Assembly (NCBI GenBank): GCA_910588215.1
Contig: CAJUQJ010000003.1
Location: 140,060 to 183,522, forward strand
From: an uncultured Lachnospiraceae bacterium
Lineage (GTDB): Bacteria > Bacillota > Clostridia > Lachnospirales > Lachnospiraceae
Length of the DNA: 43,463 nucleotides
Direction of reading: 5' to 3'
Shown here in pieces: positions 24,960-32,196 of the stretch (the stretch's first letter is position 1; every line of letters starts with the position of its first letter). The translations under genes were made by a program, and so were the position numbers. The notes below the pieces were generated by a model. That model did no database searches. It had not been told where the DNA came from and saw nothing but the letters and a program-made list of their open reading frames with translations.

Positions 24960-25070
24960 TCAATATTTCCAGTAACCCGCTTTAGTCGATCCAACCCGCA
25001 CAATGATTCCATGGTCTTTTAACTTCTTTGTCGCACGGGCTACAGTACTCTTCCAATCCTGATAACAATA
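24960..25070 (-). pseudogene. C-terminal winged-helix remnant, AlbA_2/AAA_4 (RecG-like) protein type
   Basis: About 32 codons ending in RVGSTKAGYWKY-stop match the typical end of the winged-helix tail of Schlafen/AAA_4-type ATP-binding regulators. WKSTVARATKKLKDHGIIV would be the helix-turn-helix. The frame upstream is taken over by a palindrome-rich segment (25081-25150), so only a fragment is left. The family assignment rests on this short motif. Confidence 0.45.
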
Positions 25071-25086
25071 TACCACAACATGCCGT

Positions 25087-25150
25087 GAAAGTCTTCGACT
25101 TTCATACCATGGATGGCCTTGCGGCCCGCTAAGCGGCAGGTTGAGCATGC
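25087..25150. repeat. Palindrome-rich segment upstream of the winged-helix fragment
   Basis: GAAAGTC-ttc-GACTTTC (25087-25103) is followed by GGCC-ttgc-GGCC and CCGCTAAGCGG. The 8-mer CATGCCGT occurs at both ends (near 25079 and 25146). This resembles a short non-autonomous palindromic element that interrupted a gene. No clear target duplication was found. Confidence 0.5.
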
Positions 25151-25199
25151 CGTAAGTTTACTGTAAAATTGTTCTCTGTTTTTATGAGCAAAAATAACA

Positions 25200-25225
25200 C
25201 CAGGAACCTGTTTTCTGATTCCTGG
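25200..25225 (-). terminator. Intrinsic terminator of the 25308-25721 gene
   Basis: CCAGGAA (25200-25206) pairs with TTCCTGG (25219-25225); on the minus strand the stem is followed by TGTTATTTTTG. It lies 83 bp downstream of the stop codon at 25308. Confidence 0.6.
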
Positions 25226-25307
25226 CTCATGAATGCTGCCTTATGGTGTTTTTCTACTTACCGATAGCCACTCTCCCAAAAAGCAGACAGATCTTCTCAC
25301 AGTTTTC

Positions 25308-25721
25308 CTATATGATCACACTGCCGTCCGGCAGAATTATGTCTCCATTATCACTGCTTACATCAAAAAATCCAACCCCATGTTTTCGTGCCAATGTCTG
25401 CATAAGTTCATATGCCTCATCTACTACCGACCAGGAAAATCCCGCATATATTACTTCCCGCCCTATGCTGTAATCTGTCACATGGTTTTCCAAATCTTCA
25501 TCTTCATCAAATAACTCTACATCCGGAGCATATTCACCATTCATCGGCGGAAATGTATCTTTCATTTCCATAAACCAATTCTGCAATGCCGGAGACGATA
25601 CACCGATCGATTGATAATCATGTCCTTCACTCCATTCAGTTTGTTTTTCAAACCACGTCATAAATTCCTTTTTGTTGCTGGGCGCCTTGGTTTTCTCGAA
25701 GACCATTAAATCATAACTCAT
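25308..25721 (-). CDS. Conserved hypothetical protein, acidic
   Basis: The 137-residue cytoplasmic protein starts MSYDLMVFEKTKAPSNKKEF and is acidic (ELFDEDEDLENH). ITDYSIGREVIYAGFSWS and the C-terminal GVGFFDVSSDNGDIILPDGS complete it. GGAAGAG upstream supports ATG 25721. Small acidic single-domain proteins of this kind occur in toxin-immunity contexts, but no toxin gene is adjacent. The assignment stays at hypothetical. A terminator follows at 25200-25225. Confidence 0.75.
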   Translation of the reverse strand: MSYDLMVFEKTKAPSNKKEFMTWFEKQTEWSEGHDYQSIGVSSPALQNWFMEMKDTFPPMNGEYAPDVELFDEDEDLENHVTDYSIGREVIYAGFSWSVVDEAYELMQTLARKHGVGFFDVSSDNGDIILPDGSVII

Positions 25722-25798
25722 ACATACTCTTCCTTTCCTACATTATTCGGCATCTCCTATTTTGTTTTATCTTCCCACAAGGAAAAGGAAATCCCGGC

Positions 25799-26337
25799 TT
25801 AACGTTCTGCCTTTTCATTCCTTCCATATACGTATTCTTCTGCCTCTTCTTCGGAAAGAACATATCTTTGCATGATTGCATTTTTTATTTCTAAATCTCC
25901 ATGCCCAAATGCTCTCAAGGTATCCACTGCGCCATTGATACCTTCTTTGATACCTTCTTTGATACCTTCTTTGATACCCTCTTTCATTCCTGCTTTTTCC
26001 CTAAGCTGCAAATGCGGCTCCATGATCTCCATTAATGCCTGGCACATTCTCTCATCTCCCAGCAATTCTTCTATGACCTGTTTATTTGCTCCAATGCTTA
26101 CTTCCAAAACCGAATCTGCAAACTCTCTTTCCGCTTTTCCTGTCAATTTCTCAGCACATTCTATCAATCTGATCATTTTCTCCTTCTCCATCCTCTCCGA
26201 TAGAGAACCGAGCCAGATATGGGATACCGCATCCACTCTTTCCCCGTAAGACTTATACAGACTGGCATATGCCCCTGCCTATCCTTTGAAAACTCCAAAT
26301 TCATCGCCGCTACAAAACCGGGATGCCATTGTATCAT
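25799..26337 (-). pseudogene. Decayed Rpn/YhgA-type PD-(D/E)XK nuclease (transposase-like) gene
   Basis: The ATG at 26337 with GGAG upstream opens MIQWHPGFVAAMNLEFSKDR, the typical start of Rpn family proteins. After about 50 codons the frame shifts near 26200 and continues as the C-terminal half (SERMEKEKMIRLIECAEKLT..., REKAGMKEGIKEGIKEG). The nuclease core expected between them, about 150 residues, is missing. The KEGI part comes from four 12-bp repeats (25937-25984). It is therefore broken by deletion plus frameshift. Intact family members promote RecA-independent recombination. Confidence 0.65.
25937..25984 (-). repeat. Four 12-bp tandem repeats (KEGI) in the Rpn pseudogene
   Basis: GATACCTTCTTT occurs three times in a row from 25937 and once with a single change (25973-25984). 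Each unit encodes Lys-Glu-Gly-Ile. Such variable KEGI/KEGxx repeats are common in the hinge of Rpn-type proteins. Confidence 0.85.
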
Positions 26338-26429
26338 ATCTTCTCCTTTGTATGACCAAATTATATCACATAGCCGCAGTTTATTACAACGAACTCTCAC
26401 GAAGAATTTCAATCAGCACTTCAGAAACA

Positions 26430-27383
26430 TTATTCCGCTCCGCAATAATGCTCATATAAACTGTATATTTTCTGCTGCATCAGCTTTATTAGCTCCACAG
26501 GTTCTAACACGGTGGCATCACTCCCAAATGGCAGTATATAATCGGCAACCCATTCTAAAGCAGCATGGTTTATGTCCATGTCGATCATCCCGCCGCCCGT
26601 TGAAAATCTTTGTAATCCACCTGCAAGCAGACATTCACTTTCACAGCGTTTAACACCAATATCTGTCAGTTGGATCTTCATATGATAATCGTTTTTAACA
26701 TCTGTATTTTCAAGATATTCCTGAATCGACGCAGGGATAGGGTATTTCCCTTTTGGATAAGGCTTTTCCTCTATGATCTCCTTGATACGGTCAACCCGGA
26801 ACACTCTGATCTGCTCTGCTGCTGTACAATAGGCCGGGCAGTACCAAAGCCCATTCATGGCATATAAACCAACAGGTATGATCGTGCGCGTACTTTCAGA
26901 ATAGGTTGACGAATACCGTATTGTTGCGGCATGGCGGTGTATGACGACAAGAAACATTGCTTTAAGCCAAGGCGAATCGCAATGTCTGTCCGGAATCCAA
27001 AATACAACCTTATTTTGAATCTGAGTGATACTGTTTTGTACATCTAATGGCAGACAATTCAAGAATTTCTTTAAGACCGATATGGTCTCCTGTTCAAACG
27101 GCAAGTCACGGTAGTATTGCAAGGCTTGACAGGCAAAGAAAACAGCCTTTGCCTCGCTTTCTGAAAAAGCAATAGGCGGCAAAATGCGTTCTCTTAAAAC
27201 ATGATACCCACCTGCCGCCCCAACTTCAGAGTAAAGAGGAAAACCTGCCTGCTCCAATTCCTGCAAGTCACGCAGTATGGTTCTTTTTGATACGGAAAAC
27301 TCCTTTGCTAATTCGCCTACTGTAAAATCCTTCTTTGCATTTATTGTTATCATCATTTCGATAAGTCGTTCTGCTTTTGACAT
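26430..27383 (-). CDS. WYL-domain transcriptional regulator with HTH_11 (YafY type)
   Basis: This ligand-sensing DNA-binding protein has 317 residues. The N-terminal winged helix is at 1-60 (MSKAERLIEMMITINAKKDF, VGELAKEFSVSKRTILRDLQEL). A WYL domain is at about 130-215 (ATIRYSSTYSESTRTIIPVGL, GLWYCPAYCTAAEQIRVFRVDRI), with a C-terminal extension. ATG 27383 has GGAGG 8 nt upstream. It is divergent from the YCII gene, and a dyad overlaps the shared promoter, so it likely controls both. The effector is unknown. Confidence 0.88.
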   Translation of the reverse strand: MSKAERLIEMMITINAKKDFTVGELAKEFSVSKRTILRDLQELEQAGFPLYSEVGAAGGYHVLRERILPPIAFSESEAKAVFFACQALQYYRDLPFEQETISVLKKFLNCLPLDVQNSITQIQNKVVFWIPDRHCDSPWLKAMFLVVIHRHAATIRYSSTYSESTRTIIPVGLYAMNGLWYCPAYCTAAEQIRVFRVDRIKEIIEEKPYPKGKYPIPASIQEYLENTDVKNDYHMKIQLTDIGVKRCESECLLAGGLQRFSTGGGMIDMDINHAALEWVADYILPFGSDATVLEPVELIKLMQQKIYSLYEHYCGAE

Positions 27384-27490
27384 TTTTACCTCCATTCCGA
27401 AGCGGCACAAACTCTAACTATACTTGTTCAGTTTGTTGAACTAAATTGCCCCTCAGAGAATTTATTCAACATTAAACTTCTTTTCAAATA

Positions 27491-27518
27491 GTGACAGACT
27501 TTGTCACCATTCTATGAT
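27491..27518 (+). promoter_or_regulatory. Promoter and operator between WYL regulator and YCII gene
   Basis: GTGACA (27491-27496) and TATGAT (27513-27518) are 16 bp apart and form a sigma-A promoter for the YCII gene. The same -35 is half of the dyad GTGACAgacttTGTCAC (27491-27507), a likely operator for the WYL protein. Confidence 0.6.
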
Positions 27519-27593
27519 AAACTATCTATGTACCAAATACAATATGGCATTAGGTGAAGCCATGCACCCCATGTGGGAGAAGGAGAATATCAT

Positions 27594-27893
27594 ATGGAAA
27601 AATTGATGTACATGATGATGATCGAGAAAAGCAAGACCTATAATAAAATGACAAAGCAGGTAGTTATAGAGCACGTTGAGAACATAAGAAAGTTGGATGA
27701 TGAAGGAAAGCTGGAAATCTGTGGCGTCTTTAAAGGCTATCCTGGAATGGCAGGTATGTATATCCTGAAAACAGAGTCCCGCGAAGAAGCAGAAGAACTA
27801 TGCAAAGCAGAACCTCTGGTCGTGGGCGGATACGCAACCTACAAATTAGTCGGTTTACAGATCGCAAATCGGGAAAATAATTACTTACTGTAA
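27594..27893 (+). CDS. YCII-related domain protein
   Basis: This is a small cytoplasmic protein of the YciI/YCII family, related to muconolactone isomerase-like folds. It has 99 residues. ATG 27594 is preferred: AAGGAG is 8 nt upstream and the YCII core MYMMMIEKSKTYNKMT starts there. GVFKGYPGMAGMYILKTESR, EEAEELCKAEPLVVGGY and YATYKLVGL show the fold. Reaction unknown. It faces the regulator at 26430-27383 and ends 45 bp from the convergent ABC exporter gene. Confidence 0.8.
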   Translation: MEKLMYMMMIEKSKTYNKMTKQVVIEHVENIRKLDDEGKLEICGVFKGYPGMAGMYILKTESREEAEELCKAEPLVVGGYATYKLVGLQIANRENNYLL

Positions 27894-27937
27894 CGGCAGA
27901 AAAGATGTTTCAGAAAGCAGCAGCATGGGGATGTCAG

Positions 27938-29569
27938 TCACTGTTCTATCTGTTCTTCCGGATCACTTTGAATCGCAAGCCGCACGACAGCATCATATCT
28001 GTCCTGGTAGCCTGGCGATGAGTTATGTGCAATATGGATCACGATCCTTTCGTTGTCCGCGAGGAGCAGATCTTCGATCAGTTCTGCATTCTGTGGGTCG
28101 AGTCCGGAAAGCACCTCATCATAAATGACGATGCTCTTATGAAGCGTCAAACTTCTGGCCAGACCGATCCTAGCCTTTTCGCCTCCGGAAACCTGCAGGG
28201 TTTCGTTGCTGATCTGTGTATCCAGCGTATACCCGTTTGCAGCGAAAAACCTGTCGAGTTTCACTTTGCTGATTATCGCAAGCAGCTCTTCATCCGTACA
28301 GGTTCCCTTCAGATCAAGATTACGCCTGATCGTATCGTCGAAAATATAGACCTGCTGCGGCACCACCGCAGAATGATGGTAGATTTCAGAAGGGGAAAGC
28401 TCCTGTTGATCAATCCTGTCATAATATATGTGACCGGAGCTGGGATGGAGCGTCCCCAGCAAAAGTTTTATCAGGGTGGTCTTGCCGCTGCCGCTTTCTC
28501 CAATGATCAGATATTTCCTGCCCTGCTCAAAGCAATAATTAAAATTACTTAAAACACAGCGCTGCTTTTCAGGATAAACAAACGACACATCGTCAAGTTT
28601 TATGCTGCATACCTTCTCCAGCCGGAAATCTTCCTGGTATTTATGTCCTGCCAGAATCTTCTCCGTATTCTCAATATAGGGACGCGAAGAGCGGATGGAA
28701 ATGACCGCATTGATCAAACTGACTACCGGGTTACTGACTATCATCCCCAGCTGAAAGATCAATACGAATTGCGGAAAGTCGATGTTACCAAAACGCATGA
28801 GATAAAAGGCAACAAACAACCCGGAAAACTGCGAAAGCGTTACACTGGCATTCGCGATAAGCCCGCTCAAGTTAGACAGTTTCATGATCTGCTTCTCCGC
28901 ATCCGCTGCCGCTGCAAAGTGCGTATGCATACTCTCGGAAACCTGCTTCTCCCCTTCCTGAAAGCGAGCAGTAAAAAACCCGCTCAGCAGGTCTTTGATC
29001 TTAACCGTCATCCCCACCAGCGTGTTCATCGATCGTTCCTGACAGGCAGCGATCTTCTGCGGCATCAACAGATTGTTAATGGTCAAAGGCAGCAAAAAAA
29101 TAAGAATGATCAGAAAACTCATCCAGTGGCAATATAACAGCAACACCGCTATCAGGCCAATACTAAGGCCGTTCACGATCACTTGCAGCGTACCTTCAAA
29201 AAGCTCTTTAGACAGAATCTGCGTATCACGTCCGATCTGATTGTAATACGCTCCGCTATCTTTTTTCTCAAACTGATCAATAGGCATGGCATAAATACTG
29301 TCAAAGACCTGCCTGCGCAGTTCAAACTCACTGTCCAATAACAAATTTGCCTTGATATTATCTGCAAACCAGGCAATAAACAATGCGCATAACAAGATCA
29401 GTATATTTCTAAGCAACGCTTCATAACTCAATTCACTGTCCAGAAATGCTCCTGAGAGTCCGGCCATGCTCCATGCGATTAGCGGCTGGGAAGATGCCGC
29501 AAACAATGCCGTTACTATGATCCGAAAGGCATTGTTCCGATTTATAAAAACACCCAAAATCTTCTTCAT
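27938..29569 (-). CDS. ABC exporter, fused membrane and ATPase domains
   Basis: This half-transporter acts as a dimer. It has 543 residues. The N-terminal 300 hold six membrane segments (starting AFRIIVTALFAASSQPLIAW). The ATPase follows: Walker A GESGSGKT (357-364), signature VSGGEKARIGLAR (460-), Walker B VIYDE with Glu485, and H-loop His515. There is no C39 peptidase domain. Substrate unknown; lipid, peptide or drug export fit. I choose ATG 29569 because a purine-rich GGGGGAAAGGGAAG precedes it. It is immediately preceded by a 37-bp copy of the spoVG 3' end (29591-29627). Confidence 0.9.
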   Translation of the reverse strand: MKKILGVFINRNNAFRIIVTALFAASSQPLIAWSMAGLSGAFLDSELSYEALLRNILILLCALFIAWFADNIKANLLLDSEFELRRQVFDSIYAMPIDQFEKKDSGAYYNQIGRDTQILSKELFEGTLQVIVNGLSIGLIAVLLLYCHWMSFLIILIFLLPLTINNLLMPQKIAACQERSMNTLVGMTVKIKDLLSGFFTARFQEGEKQVSESMHTHFAAAADAEKQIMKLSNLSGLIANASVTLSQFSGLFVAFYLMRFGNIDFPQFVLIFQLGMIVSNPVVSLINAVISIRSSRPYIENTEKILAGHKYQEDFRLEKVCSIKLDDVSFVYPEKQRCVLSNFNYCFEQGRKYLIIGESGSGKTTLIKLLLGTLHPSSGHIYYDRIDQQELSPSEIYHHSAVVPQQVYIFDDTIRRNLDLKGTCTDEELLAIISKVKLDRFFAANGYTLDTQISNETLQVSGGEKARIGLARSLTLHKSIVIYDEVLSGLDPQNAELIEDLLLADNERIVIHIAHNSSPGYQDRYDAVVRLAIQSDPEEQIEQ

Positions 29570-29590
29570 TTCTTCCCTTTCCCCCTTTTG

Positions 29591-29627
29591 CATCCACACT
29601 ATGAATTTGTTTACTCGTCGTTTGGTT
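29591..29627. repeat. 37-bp direct repeat, left copy, matching the spoVG 3' end
   Basis: It is identical to 35022-35058 except at one position (29604/35035) and has the same orientation. In the right copy it covers the last codons and stop of spoVG. The left copy abuts the ABC exporter gene. The two copies are 5431 bp apart and bracket accessory genes, as attachment-site repeats would. Confidence 0.75.
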
Positions 29628-29660
29628 TACCCAAAACAGGCCATTTAAATTCCTTTTAAG

Positions 29661-29689
29661 AGTGTATCAAGTATTAGCTAATTTATCAA
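29661..29689 (-). promoter_or_regulatory. Candidate promoter of the ABC exporter gene
   Basis: On the minus strand TTGATA (29689-29684) and TACACT (29666-29661) are 17 bp apart. It lies upstream of the left 37-bp repeat. Confidence 0.4.
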
Positions 29690-29727
29690 TAAATATAGTC
29701 AAAGAAAAGGACGCTGCTGCTTAATTT

Positions 29728-29882
29728 TTGCAAATTTCCCATAAGTAAAAATTTGCAAGACCGAAATCATTTTGCATTGAAAAAAGTGTGCCGTATTGAA
29801 ATTTTCTCATTGCGGCACACCTTAATGTACAGTAAATAAGTTCCCTTTCGGAATTGCACATCCGTTAAAAATAAACTATAAT
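29728..29882 (+). promoter_or_regulatory. Hairpins and promoter upstream of the DUF3795 gene
   Basis: TTGCAAATTT (29728-29737) pairs with 29749-29758 and GTGTGCCG (29786-29793) with CGGCACAC (29813-29820). TTGCAC (29854-29859) and TATAAT (29877-29882), 17 bp apart, form a plus-strand promoter. No gene is seen between 29628 and 29923. Confidence 0.5.
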
Positions 29883-29923
29883 TACAATAGCAAATCGAGA
29901 TTTATCGAGAGCGGAGGCGTTTT

Positions 29924-30298
29924 ATGAAACGGGAATTGGGAATTGCAAGATGTGGACTTGCCTGCTGTTTGTGTTCTGAAAACACCACCTGTCACGGATG
30001 TAATTCGGGAGAATGTCCCGACAAAGACTGGTGTGAAAACAGGAAATGCGCAATAGCAAAATGTTATGACCATTGTTATAGCTGCATGGAAGATTGCAGA
30101 AAAGGCTTGTTGTCCAAGATGAAACCATATGGTTTTACTTTATTTGTTAAAAGATATGGGGAGCAAATGCTGTTAGATTGCTTAGAGCGCAACGAAAAAA
30201 ACGGTATTATATATCATCGTGAAGGTATTGTTGGCGATTACGATGAATTTGATGACGTAGAAAAGCTAATCATATTCATTAAAGAGGGTAAACGATAG
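29924..30298 (+). CDS. DUF3795 family protein, cysteine-rich
   Basis: The 124-residue protein has thirteen cysteines in the first 58 residues (CGLACCLCSEN, CHGCNSGECPDKDWCENRKC, CYDHCYSCMEDC), the layout of DUF3795 proteins, thought to bind metal. A helical C-terminal half follows. GGAGG upstream supports ATG 29924. Function not known. It lies inside the repeat-bounded segment 29628-35021. Confidence 0.82.
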   Translation: MKRELGIARCGLACCLCSENTTCHGCNSGECPDKDWCENRKCAIAKCYDHCYSCMEDCRKGLLSKMKPYGFTLFVKRYGEQMLLDCLERNEKNGIIYHREGIVGDYDEFDDVEKLIIFIKEGKR

Positions 30299-30345
30299 CT
30301 TCTGGTTTGCATCAATAAGGAAACCATAGAATATGGGAGGAACAC

Positions 30346-30603
30346 ATGGCAGGGTTGACATCAATGATGAACATTGGCAGGGAAATGGAGAAAAAGCTGA
30401 CATCTGTCGGCATAGAATCTCCCGGGGAGCTTATGGAAGCGGGCGCGAAAAACGCGTTTCTAAGGTTAAAGCAAAAATACCCGAATGTATGTCTGGTGCA
30501 TTTATATACATTAGAAGGCGCGATACATAATGTGCCGTATAACAGCCTTCCAGAAGACAGGAGAAAAGAATTGAAGGAATTTAGCGATTTTCTGAAAAAA
30601 TAG
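30346..30603 (+). CDS. TfoX C-terminal-domain protein
   Basis: The 85-residue protein consists only of the helix-hairpin-helix-like TfoX C-terminal domain: NIGREMEKKLTSVGIESPGE, LMEAGAKNAFLRLKQKYP, VCLVHLYTLEGAI. GGAGG 5 nt upstream supports ATG 30346. In Firmicutes such single-domain proteins are common and are not competence regulators as TfoX/Sxy is in proteobacteria. It is 47 bp after the DUF3795 gene and probably co-transcribed. Confidence 0.85.
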   Translation: MAGLTSMMNIGREMEKKLTSVGIESPGELMEAGAKNAFLRLKQKYPNVCLVHLYTLEGAIHNVPYNSLPEDRRKELKEFSDFLKK

Positions 30604-31055
30604 CGGCAATGCGGGTTCTTGCCTGCGCCGTCCTGCCGCAATGACGGCGCGAGGCCAGTTGTTTTAAAAAGCGGGCGGACAGGCAAATACGAAAGAAAAG
30701 AGGGATGCGTATGGAACTGAAGTGGACAGCGGGCATATCATTTCCAGTCTTTCGGATATTGACAGGGCAATCCATACGGAGGGAAAAACCATCTCCGCCC
30801 CAAAGAAATAGAACAGATTATCACACTGTTACAGCGGAAGGCGTGCCAGCCATAGTCAAATACCCCGCAGCAAGCTGACGGGGCATCCAACTTGCAACGC
30901 AGCAGAGCTGCGGGGTATCTGACCCTCGCGGCATTCGCCAAATACTCGTGCAAGCACGGTACTTGGCTCATTGCTCGCGGGAATGAAATAGTTCTCTACT
31001 GCGATCTGGACATTATATGCCAGTTTTAGCTGGCCGTTGAGCATATGATCTTCTT
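30604..31055. other. Gap with palindromic repeats and no clear gene
   Basis: A 12-bp perfect inverted repeat ATACCCCGCAGC (30860-30871) pairs with 30907-30918. The 26-bp stretch 30939-30964 recurs at 32013-32038 (one mismatch) and 30961-30984 recurs at 12252-12275. GCCAG-N6-CTGGC sits near 31018-31033. Short frames at 30710-30880 look random or decayed. Confidence 0.55.
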
Positions 31056-31943
31056 TCATCCGCCCAGTTGGAAATACCAGTAATCCAGACCACTTTTACT
31101 AAACATATCGTCACACGCTGACAATGCCGTTTTGATATCGACATTATCGTTAATTTCTATAATACCACTCGCTCTGAATAAGCTATGTGCAACATTGAAA
31201 TATTGTCCTTTTTTCTCCTGCGATACGATCTTGAAGCTCGGGACAACAATAAAGGTAGACAGATTTACATGAATGTTTCCAATATCTACCGCCGCACTGT
31301 CATCTAAAAATCCGATCACATTCAACTCGATCGGCTCACAGATATAATGGACGACTATTCTATCTCCTATATCATAAAATTCCTTATACTCACTCCCAAG
31401 AACAACATTCACAACATCATCAAAAATAAAGTCCTCCGGCTCAAATCCCTTTCCTTCGGTAATATGATCCCGTAACGATAATAATTGGTCAAACGCTTTT
31501 TCTCCGATAAACATTCCTTTTATATTTGTAAGCAGTATGATCTCTTCACCGGATAGTGCTTTCTGATGAATAACATCATCCATCTCCTCTTCTGTCAACC
31601 CCCTGGGAACATGCAAAAATGCATAACCCATATCGTAATTCCCTTCATACTGCAACAGTTTATCATACACTTCATAATAAGTAAAATATTCCGAGCCGTT
31701 CAATGCGTCACATAATTCATCGGCCTTGTCCATGACCCCTTCCTCGCGTGCGATTTCATTCATAGACTTATGCCCTGGAAGCGAATAATTATCCGAGATC
31801 TTATAATGAGTCCCTGTATATTCTTCAAATTCTTCGACAGCTGCCTGGCTTTCTCTTTCCCGATAAAACATATTATATAAAAGAATGCTTCCTGCTACGA
31901 CCGCTATAACTGTGATCGCTATCCATATTATCTTCCTGCTCAT
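31056..31943 (-). CDS. Single-pass membrane protein with MacB-like periplasmic-core-like ectodomain
   Basis: It has 295 residues. One membrane segment (residues 5-23) is followed by an extracellular part. The second half reads like the ectodomain of FtsX/MacB-type ABC permeases: IGEKAFDQLL, DVVNVVLGSEYKEFYDIGDR, ELNVIGFLDDSA. The C-terminal three-helix FtsX domain is absent and the protein ends FQLGG-stop, so it is either an orphan ectodomain or a truncated permease. GGAGG supports ATG 31943. It is downstream of blaR1 on the same strand but has its own promoter/dyad at 32151-32177. Function not known. Confidence 0.6.
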   Translation of the reverse strand: MSRKIIWIAITVIAVVAGSILLYNMFYRERESQAAVEEFEEYTGTHYKISDNYSLPGHKSMNEIAREEGVMDKADELCDALNGSEYFTYYEVYDKLLQYEGNYDMGYAFLHVPRGLTEEEMDDVIHQKALSGEEIILLTNIKGMFIGEKAFDQLLSLRDHITEGKGFEPEDFIFDDVVNVVLGSEYKEFYDIGDRIVVHYICEPIELNVIGFLDDSAAVDIGNIHVNLSTFIVVPSFKIVSQEKKGQYFNVAHSLFRASGIIEINDNVDIKTALSACDDMFSKSGLDYWYFQLGG

Positions 31944-32012
31944 TCTGCCTCCATTCCAACGTATCGACAGAATCTCTTTTTCAATAGAAAACTGAGACTC
32001 TGCCATCCAAGT

Positions 32013-32099
32013 CAAATACTCGTGCAGGCACGGTACTTATAGTTAACGACATTAGAAATTTCGTTCTCGGTACTGCCAAAGCTCTCATATATGGCTTTG
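32013..32099 (-). repeat. Interspersed repeats: 26-bp palindrome plus 62-bp copy B
   Basis: 32013-32038 matches 30939-30964 at 25 of 26 positions and folds on CGTGC/GCACG. 32038-32099 matches 19041-19102 at about 56 of 62. The two elements abut here, and lie in the leader of the 31943 gene. Confidence 0.65.
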
Positions 32100-32150
32100 A
32101 ATTCACCCAATCCCAACTCTTTTTATTGGTATCATTTTTGTTAGCATAGC

Positions 32151-32177
32151 ACTATATAGTACTATACTTTTTGTCAA
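32151..32177 (-). promoter_or_regulatory. Promoter with AT dyads upstream of the 31943 gene (possible BlaI site)
   Basis: On the minus strand TTGACA (32177-32172) is followed by two overlapping perfect palindromes, ATAGTACTAT (32156-32165) and ACTATATAGT (32151-32160). The half-sites TACTAT/ATAGTA resemble those before blaI and the 34703 gene, though the spacing differs. Confidence 0.45.
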
Positions 32178-32196
32178 CTACTTATAATAAGAATTT

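Noticed and set aside
30710..30880. Short plus-strand frames after the TfoX-domain gene
   Set aside because: They end in palindromic repeat sequence and show no recognisable domain; possibly decayed, not supportable as genes.
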